From: an uncultured Alphaproteobacteria bacterium
GTDB taxonomy: Bacteria > Pseudomonadota > Alphaproteobacteria > HIMB59 > GCA-002718135
Direction of reading: 5' to 3'
NCBI GenBank assembly: GCA_902518705.1
Contig: CABYHW010000010.1
Location: 1 to 35,628, forward strand
Length of the DNA: 35,628 bases
Shown: piece by piece, positions 30,516 through 35,628 of the stretch
Numbering within the stretch: the first letter of the stretch is position 1
How the letters are laid out: the number at the start of each line of letters is the position of its first letter
Notes under the pieces: generated by a model
Seen by the model: only the letters and a program-made list of their open reading frames with translations
The model's database searches: none
What the model was told of the DNA's origin: nothing
Made by a program: the position numbers and the translations under genes

Positions 30516-31676
30516 TTAATTATTTCTAGATGAAATAAAAGAAACTGCTAAAACAATAATCAAAAGAGGAACACATAAAAGATTTATAACCATCCAATTT
30601 GAAAAATATAATAGGAAACCAGCAGATAATGATCCTATACCTTGAGTAGAAAAAACAATAAAATCATTTAAACCTTGTGCAGTAAATTTATCCTTTTCCT
30701 TATAAGAAACAACTAACAAACTTGAACCTGAAACGAATAAAAAATTCCAGCCAATACCAAGAAGTATTAGACCTAGCATATAAGAATAATAAAATTCAAA
30801 AAATGTATTAGTTAATATACTTAAAAATAAAATAACTACTCCTGCATATATAATATTCGTATTTCCAAACCTTTTAATTAAATCTCCAGAAAACAAAGAT
30901 GGTAAAAACATTCCTATAACGTGAAATTGAATTACAATACTGGTTTCAAATAAAGTAAATTTGTTTACAAGATGCATATGTAAAGGAGTAGCTGTCATAA
31001 TTATAGCCATTGTAAAATAACCAAGACCAGCACTTACAATTGATTGTATAATTTTAATATTTTTTAAAAGCTTGAAAATAGTTTTAATTTGAAATTTACT
31101 TTGATTATTAGAAGTTTTTGTTTCCTCATAAAAAAGAAGAACGAAGAAAGGAATTATTGCTGTAAACGATAAGAAAATATAACTACCAAGAAATAAATTA
31201 TTTGGAAAAAAATCTTTAAAATATTCAGCAAAATTTGATGAAAGTAATGCAGAGACTATACCTAATAATAAAATAATTGAGATAGATCTTGGAATAAATT
31301 CTTTTGTAACTGACTCAGATGCAGCAAATCGATACTGATGAATAAAAGCCTGGGAGCTGCCAATTAAAAAATTACCTAATGCAAAAACATAAAAATTTTC
31401 TAAAAAAATTGCAATTGAACAAAGAGTTAGTGCTAAACAACTGAGTAAAGATGAAAATAAAAATCCCTTCTGTCTTCCCCAAATACTCATAAATCTTGAT
31501 GCAATAGGTGCACCTATTGCTATGCCTATAATCATTAACGTCATTGGCACTGTTGCCAATGAATCTTTCATCATTATCTGGGATGTAATAATTCCACCTA
31601 ATAAAACTACAGCCATAGGTGGAAAAGCGGCAATTGTAGAAGAAATACAAATTACAACAAAATTTTTATTATACAT
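30516..31676 (-). CDS. MFS transporter
   Basis: This encodes 386 residues with twelve helices. The first half includes IGIAIGAPIASRFMSIWGRQKGFLFSSLL, whose ASRFMSIWGRQKGF matches the conserved MFS loop 2-3 (G-x-x-x-D-R-x-G-R-R type, with the Asp not kept). IGSSQAFIHQYRFAASESV is helix 4-5. The second half begins around residue 205 (LKNIKIIQSIVSAGLGY). The substrate is unknown. It begins the minus-strand run toward dmdA and is divergent from the aminotransferase operon. Confidence 0.87.
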   Translation of the reverse strand: MYNKNFVVICISSTIAAFPPMAVVLLGGIITSQIMMKDSLATVPMTLMIIGIAIGAPIASRFMSIWGRQKGFLFSSLLSCLALTLCSIAIFLENFYVFALGNFLIGSSQAFIHQYRFAASESVTKEFIPRSISIILLLGIVSALLSSNFAEYFKDFFPNNLFLGSYIFLSFTAIIPFFVLLFYEETKTSNNQSKFQIKTIFKLLKNIKIIQSIVSAGLGYFTMAIIMTATPLHMHLVNKFTLFETSIVIQFHVIGMFLPSLFSGDLIKRFGNTNIIYAGVVILFLSILTNTFFEFYYSYMLGLILLGIGWNFLFVSGSSLLVVSYKEKDKFTAQGLNDFIVFSTQGIGSLSAGFLLYFSNWMVINLLCVPLLIIVLAVSFISSRNN

Positions 31677-31794
31677 TAAACAAATTAATTTCTAATTGGT
31701 TATATTAATTTGATCACATGTCACTCTTTGATTTGCAATAAAAGTTAATAAGATTATTAAGTAGACAATATTTGTTATTAAGATAAAAATAATT

Positions 31795-32685
31795 ATGGTT
31801 TCAAGTCACGATTTTATAGATGATAAAAGAAATAAAAATATTAAAATTTATATCAACGGAAAATTTTATAAAAGAGAAGATGCCAAAATATCAGTTTTTG
31901 ATTCATCTACATTGCTTGGTGATGGTATCTGGGATTCGTTAAGATATCATAATAATAATTTTATATTTCTAAAAGAACACCTAGACAGGTTATATAAAGA
32001 TGCAAAGATTATTGACTTAAAAATACATTTGACTCGTAAAAAAATTTCAGAAGCACTTATTAAGACTATCAAAATAAATAAAATGAAAACAGATGTTCAC
32101 TTAAGAATAATTATTTCAAGGGGTATTAAATCAACACCCTATCAATCACCAAAAGTTACAATATCCAAACCAACCATAATCATAATCCCTGAATATAAAA
32201 AACCAGATATTAAAACTTACAAAAAAGGATTAAAATTGGTTACAGTAAAAACTATTAGAGGGCCAATCAATGTTCAAAATCCACAAATAAATTCACTTAG
32301 TAAATTAAATTGTATACTAGCATGTATTGAAGCTAATAAAAAGAATGCTGATGAAGCACTTATGTTTGATATTAATGGAAATATTGCTACAAATAATAGT
32401 ACGCATTTCTTTTTTGTAAAAAATAAGACAGTTTTTACCTCAACAGGAAAATATTGTGTTACAGGAATTACAAGACAAAAAATTATTGATCTATGTAAAA
32501 AAAATAAAATAAAAGTAAAAGAAAAAAATTTTAAATTAAACGAAGTATTAAATGCAGATGAAGCATTTTGTACAGGATCTTTTGCAGGAATTGTACCTGT
32601 AAATCAAATAAATAAAAAAAAATACTCATTAAAGAAAAATCCTATTACTAAAGAATTAACTAATTTTTATAATAATTTATTTTAA
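31795..32685 (+). CDS. Class IV PLP aminotransferase-like protein, unusual pocket
   Basis: This encodes 296 residues with the BCAT/D-amino-acid aminotransferase/ADC-lyase fold: IYINGKFYKREDAKISVFDSSTLLGDGIWDSLR (18-50), EHLDRLYKDAK, the PLP Lys170 in NSLSKLNCILA, DEALMFDINGNIATNNSTHFFFVKN (186-210), and TGITRQKIIDLC. The position that in this class holds the Glu contacting the pyridine nitrogen (G-x-x-x-E-x-x-x-x-N) is Thr199, and the later Asn is His204. A subfamily with this sequence may exist, but the reaction cannot be inferred. It abuts the sulfotransferase-like gene with no gap. Confidence 0.83.
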   Translation: MVSSHDFIDDKRNKNIKIYINGKFYKREDAKISVFDSSTLLGDGIWDSLRYHNNNFIFLKEHLDRLYKDAKIIDLKIHLTRKKISEALIKTIKINKMKTDVHLRIIISRGIKSTPYQSPKVTISKPTIIIIPEYKKPDIKTYKKGLKLVTVKTIRGPINVQNPQINSLSKLNCILACIEANKKNADEALMFDINGNIATNNSTHFFFVKNKTVFTSTGKYCVTGITRQKIIDLCKKNKIKVKEKNFKLNEVLNADEAFCTGSFAGIVPVNQINKKKYSLKKNPITKELTNFYNNLF

Positions 32686-33399
32686 ATGATTAATTTATTC
32701 GTTTGGTCTGGACCAAGAAATATTAGTACTGCATTGATGAGATCTTTTGAAAATAGAATGGACACAAAAGTTTATGATGAACCTTTTTATGCATATTATT
32801 TAAAAAAAACTAACTTAAATCATCCAATGAAAGATGAAATTATAGATCACTATCATACAAATGAAGATGAGGTTATTAATTTAATCACTAAAGAAGATAA
32901 TAAGTATAAAATATTTTATCAAAAACATATGACTCATCATATTTTAGATGAAACACGCTTAGATTGGATTAACAAAGGTATAAATTGTTTTTTAATCCGT
33001 GATCCTGCTAAAGTAATTGTCTCATATTTAAAAAAAAATACTTTAAAATCAATTCAAGATGTAGGTTTTAAAAAACTTTATGAAATTTTTAAATTATTAA
33101 ATTCAAAAGAGCCTATAGTAATCAATTCTGATTATTTATTAGCAAGTCCTGAAAAGTATTTAAAAATTTTGTGTCAAAAATTAAATTTAGATTTTGATAA
33201 AAATATGCTTAATTGGCCAAAAGGCTATAGAGATACAGATGGTATTTGGTCTAAAGTTTGGTATCAAGATGTAATCTCCTCTACTACTTTTAACACCAAA
33301 AATTCTAAAGAATATATTGTGCCAAAAACTTATGAAAATATTTATAAAGAATGTTTAGACATATATGAAGAAATTAATAAGTACGCAATTAAAGTATGA
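32686..33399 (+). CDS. Sulfotransferase-family protein
   Basis: This encodes 237 residues. WSGPRNISTALMRSFENR at 7-24 is the PAPS 5'-phosphosulfate loop-like motif. CFLIRDPAKVIVSYLKK at about 101-117 matches the 3'-phosphate-binding segment (R-D-P-x-x-v-x-S). Related proteins often sit next to class IV aminotransferases in marine bacteria. The reaction would be transfer of sulfate to a small hydroxylated metabolite, but kinase or other P-loop chemistry is possible. Its ATG directly follows the aminotransferase stop and its stop overlaps the hydratase start (ATGA). Confidence 0.8.
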   Translation: MINLFVWSGPRNISTALMRSFENRMDTKVYDEPFYAYYLKKTNLNHPMKDEIIDHYHTNEDEVINLITKEDNKYKIFYQKHMTHHILDETRLDWINKGINCFLIRDPAKVIVSYLKKNTLKSIQDVGFKKLYEIFKLLNSKEPIVINSDYLLASPEKYLKILCQKLNLDFDKNMLNWPKGYRDTDGIWSKVWYQDVISSTTFNTKNSKEYIVPKTYENIYKECLDIYEEINKYAIKV

Positions 33400-34190
33400 A
33401 TAAAGAAGATATTCAAGAAGCATCAAAAATTTTATTTGAACATAGATTAAATAAAACTGGCTTAAGTTCTTTAAAAAATCTAGAACCTCAGACAATTGAT
33501 GAGGCTTATGCAATTCAAGATAATTTAAAACTTAGATACTTAGAACTGAAAGATAATTTCTGTATTGGAAAAAAAGTTGGATGCACATCTGTAGCTGCGC
33601 AAAAACAAATGAACATAAAAGAACCATTTCATGGAAATCTATTTTATCGATATAGTTCAAAAAATATTAATTTATTAAATTCTAAAAATTTCTTTGAACC
33701 CTATGTTGAGCCAGAAATTAGTTTCAGAATAAAAGATGATATAAATATTTCTAAAGCACCTTTCAAATTTAAAGACTTAGATTATTTATTAGATGGTTTA
33801 TTTTGTTCAGTTGAAATAGTTGATTTTAGATTTAGCAAACCATTATCAGAGATTGGCGCTTTAAATGTAATATCAACTAATGGAGCCTCAGAATATTGGA
33901 TACGTGATGAAAATTTAATTAAAATTAAAGATGTGGATCTTAACAATTTTGAAGTAAGTTTATTAATAAATGATACAATTGTAGATACTGGAAATACAAA
34001 AAATGTATTGGATAATCCATTAAATGCAGTTCTTTGGCTGATAAACAATCTTGCAGAAAAAGGTGAGCCAATGCTTAAAGGCCAGTTTATTAGTTCTGGA
34101 TCTTGCACTAAAGCATTTAGAATTTATCCTAAAAGTAAAATTAAAGCTGATTTTAATCAATTAGGTTCAATTGAATTTGAATATATTTAA
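33396..34190 (+). CDS. 2-keto-4-pentenoate hydratase / FAH-superfamily protein
   Basis: This encodes 264 residues of the MhpD/HpcG branch of the fumarylacetoacetate hydrolase superfamily: EAYAIQDNLKLRYLEL at about 36-51, IGKKVGCTSVAAQKQM, VEPEISFRI with metal-binding Glu residues at about 106-114, SVEIVDFRF, and ISSGSCTKAF near the C-terminus. Members hydrate 2-hydroxypenta-2,4-dienoate or decarboxylate 2-oxo acids with Mg2+. No ring-cleavage dioxygenase is nearby, so the substrate is not clear. It is the third gene of the aminotransferase operon, coupled by a four-base overlap. Confidence 0.85.
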   Translation: MNKEDIQEASKILFEHRLNKTGLSSLKNLEPQTIDEAYAIQDNLKLRYLELKDNFCIGKKVGCTSVAAQKQMNIKEPFHGNLFYRYSSKNINLLNSKNFFEPYVEPEISFRIKDDINISKAPFKFKDLDYLLDGLFCSVEIVDFRFSKPLSEIGALNVISTNGASEYWIRDENLIKIKDVDLNNFEVSLLINDTIVDTGNTKNVLDNPLNAVLWLINNLAEKGEPMLKGQFISSGSCTKAFRIYPKSKIKADFNQLGSIEFEYI

Positions 34191-34204
34191 GTTATTTAAT
34201 TATT

Positions 34205-34567
34205 ATGGATACAAAAGTTTTTTATAACAAATCATGCAGTATTTGTAGTTTTGAAATCAATCACTATAAAAAAACTAAGAATAATATTGAGTGGGTAGAC
34301 ATTAATAATGTAAATGAATCAAAATTAGAAACAAATAAAAATGCAAAAGAACTTTTAAGACGTCTACATACAAAAAAAAATAATAAAGTTTTTTCAGGAG
34401 TTGATGCTTTTATTGAAATGTGGTTAGAGATACCAAAATACAGGTTTTTGGCAAAAATTATTAGAAAACCTATAATATATCAGATTTCTTGGGTTATTTA
34501 TGAAGCTTTTGCATTAATTCTATTTTACAAAAACAAGAATCAACTAAATAAATTAGAAAGAATTTAA
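34205..34567 (+). CDS. DCC-family thiol-disulfide oxidoreductase (DUF393)
   Basis: This encodes 120 residues. KVFYNKSCSICSFEINHYKK at about 4-23 has the family's thioredoxin-like active site with Cys11 and Cys14 (CSIC here, in place of CPLC/CPVC). RLHTKKNNKVFSGVDAFIEMWLEIPKYRFLAKII matches the downstream DUF393 pattern (V-x-x-G-x-x-A). The usual D-G of YDGxC is N-K here. Its biological role is unsettled. It follows the hydratase by 14 bases and directly precedes the PsiE-like gene. Confidence 0.85.
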   Translation: MDTKVFYNKSCSICSFEINHYKKTKNNIEWVDINNVNESKLETNKNAKELLRRLHTKKNNKVFSGVDAFIEMWLEIPKYRFLAKIIRKPIIYQISWVIYEAFALILFYKNKNQLNKLERI

Positions 34568-34954
34568 ATGAATAGTTATTTTGAGTTATTAGAAAAAATT
34601 GTACTTTCAGTACTTATCGTTTGTACAATCATTGCTATTGGTATGGAAATACAAGGTATGATTGCAGTTTACAAAGTTACACTTGCGGACATTCTTTTGC
34701 TATTTATTTATATTGAAATTATTGGAATGATTAAAGAGTACTGGGTTTCGAAAATGATAAGAATGAGTTACCCTCTTTTCATTGCAATGACAGCTCTTGC
34801 CAGAATGATAATTATGCAAAGAAAAGATGTTGATCCATCTGCCTATGTGTATGAATCTGTAGCAATATTGATATTAGCTATCGCAATTGTAGTATTAAGA
34901 GTACGTCACATGGAAATACTTAATAGGCGCTCTAAAAAATTACCTGACGATTAA
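34568..34954 (+). CDS. PsiE-like membrane protein
   Basis: This encodes 128 residues with about four hydrophobic helices. LLLFIYIEIIGMIKEYWVSKMIRMSYPLFIAMTALARMIIM at about 43-83 is the recognisable PsiE core. PsiE was found as a phosphate-starvation-inducible membrane protein; its function is not known. No Pho-box is visible here. It starts right after the DCC stop and is followed 11 bases later by the cryptochrome-like gene. Confidence 0.83.
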   Translation: MNSYFELLEKIVLSVLIVCTIIAIGMEIQGMIAVYKVTLADILLLFIYIEIIGMIKEYWVSKMIRMSYPLFIAMTALARMIIMQRKDVDPSAYVYESVAILILAIAIVVLRVRHMEILNRRSKKLPDD

Positions 34955-34965
34955 TCAATACTAAA

Positions 34966-35628
34966 ATGTTTAAATCAAATATCAGCTTTGCTGAAGAGCA
35001 ACTCCTATCTTATTTGCCTAAAACTGGAAAATATTATGAAGCAAATAGAAATTACAGTGAGGACAGATCTAATAATAATACTACATCTCTATTATCTCCC
35101 TTTATAAGATATAGGCTAATTTCTGAAGAACAAGTTTTGGGGGAAGTCTTAAAAAAATACGATCTTAGAGAATGTGAGAAATTTATCCAAGAAATTTATT
35201 GGAGAACTTATTGGAAAGGCTGGCTTGAACATAGACCTTCGGTTTATTCTGATTATTTGGAAGATAGAAATAAATTAATTGAAGAATTTGGTAATAAAAA
35301 ATTTTATTTAAATGCAATTTCTGGAAATACAAATCTACCATTTTTTAATAATTGGGTAAATAATCTTAAAGAAAATGGATACTTACATAACCATGTAAGA
35401 ATGTGGTTTGCCTCAATTTGGATTTTTACTCTTAATTTACCTTGGCAACTTGGAGCAGATTTTTTTATGCAACATTTATTGGATGGCGATCCAGCATCTA
35501 ATACTCTATCATGGAGATGGGTTGCTGGTATACAGACTAAGGGTAAAAATTATTTGGCAAGAAAAAGTAATATAGAAAAATATAGTAATATTGAAATATC
35601 AGATAATGAAATTTTAAATGAAAATGCA
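34966..35628 (+). CDS. Cryptochrome/photolyase FAD-binding-domain protein lacking the N-terminal domain (partial)
   Basis: This is the first 221 residues; the frame runs off the right edge. The protein starts (MFKSNISFAEEQLLSYLP) and goes directly into the photolyase FAD-binding domain: SLLSPFIRYRLISEEQV, EIYWRTYWKGWLEHRP, HNHVRMWFASIWIFTLNLPWQ, DPASNTLSWRWVAGIQTKGKN. A full photolyase would have about 200 residues of antenna-binding alpha/beta domain first. An in-frame TGA at 34945-34947 means that domain is not encoded upstream in this frame. Short photolyase-like flavoproteins of this build are known in marine bacteria. Light sensing or DNA repair cannot be decided from sequence. Confidence 0.85.
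   Translation, partial: MFKSNISFAEEQLLSYLPKTGKYYEANRNYSEDRSNNNTTSLLSPFIRYRLISEEQVLGEVLKKYDLRECEKFIQEIYWRTYWKGWLEHRPSVYSDYLEDRNKLIEEFGNKKFYLNAISGNTNLPFFNNWVNNLKENGYLHNHVRMWFASIWIFTLNLPWQLGADFFMQHLLDGDPASNTLSWRWVAGIQTKGKNYLARKSNIEKYSNIEISDNEILNENA

Noticed and set aside
31372-31650. 92-residue minus-strand frame in another frame of the MFS gene
   Set aside because: It is a same-strand shifted frame inside a clear transporter gene; the Tyr/Phe/Cys-rich product looks like a frame shadow.
33782-34108. 108-residue minus-strand frame opposite the hydratase
   Set aside because: It is antisense to a motif-bearing enzyme.

Overview
The window is AT-rich, densely packed chromosomal DNA with short intergenic gaps and many start/stop overlaps. 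The gene content points to a free-living marine alphaproteobacterium of the SAR11, HIMB59 or AEGEAN-169 kind. It has a DMSP demethylase (DmdA), several EamA exporters, a SAM-II/SAM-V-type riboswitch, urease accessory genes, an AlkB-like monooxygenase and alphaproteobacterial class III cyclases. The lineage is inferred from content and base composition; no rRNA or tRNA gene is visible. No stretch over 300 bases lacks a gene.

Layout. 1-711: end of ureF and complete ureG. 712-1080 (minus): a small unknown gene behind a SAM-II/SAM-V-like aptamer and an intrinsic terminator that together read as an OFF switch. 1202-4696: small hypotheticals, a bactofilin with two repeated hairpins in its leader, and a six-helix cation channel overlapping a membrane-anchored glucose/sorbosone dehydrogenase-like protein. 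4721-7773: an AlkB-like diiron monooxygenase with a downstream MDR oxidoreductase, and a divergent EamA transporter. 7858-12081: a cluster of small proteins, most predicted to be ferredoxin-like dimeric alpha/beta barrels (two paralogues of unknown family, DUF1330, GYD, ABM and one more), with an NTF2-like protein, a secreted polysaccharide-lyase-like protein and a secreted beta-barrel protein. 12130-15061: a small membrane protein, an exported rhodanese, an MFS transporter and a 2OG-Fe(II) oxygenase. 15325-17806: a terminase-small-subunit-like HTH protein, a CobB sirtuin and a complete tyrosine recombinase with a perfect palindrome at its promoter; this may be the trace of an integrative element.

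17808-25488 holds small membrane proteins, a thioredoxin-fold protein and a striking signalling block: class III cyclase with TPRs, voltage-gated K+ channel, MscS channel with a cyclic-nucleotide-binding domain, PAS-cyclase and a YqhA/UPF0114 membrane protein. The two cyclases could make the ligand that gates the MscS-type channel between them. This is the best candidate in the window for a little-described system.

25533-31676 (minus) is a run of MFS, hydroxyisobutyrate-dehydrogenase-like protein, a 56-residue membrane protein, dmdA, two tandem EamA transporters and a DapA-family aldolase/lyase, suggesting uptake and breakdown of small organosulfur or carboxylate compounds. 31795-35628 (plus) is a tight operon: class IV aminotransferase, sulfotransferase-like protein, 2-keto-4-pentenoate-hydratase-like protein, DCC thiol oxidoreductase, PsiE-like membrane protein and the start of a cryptochrome-like FAD-binding protein that lacks the N-terminal photolyase domain.
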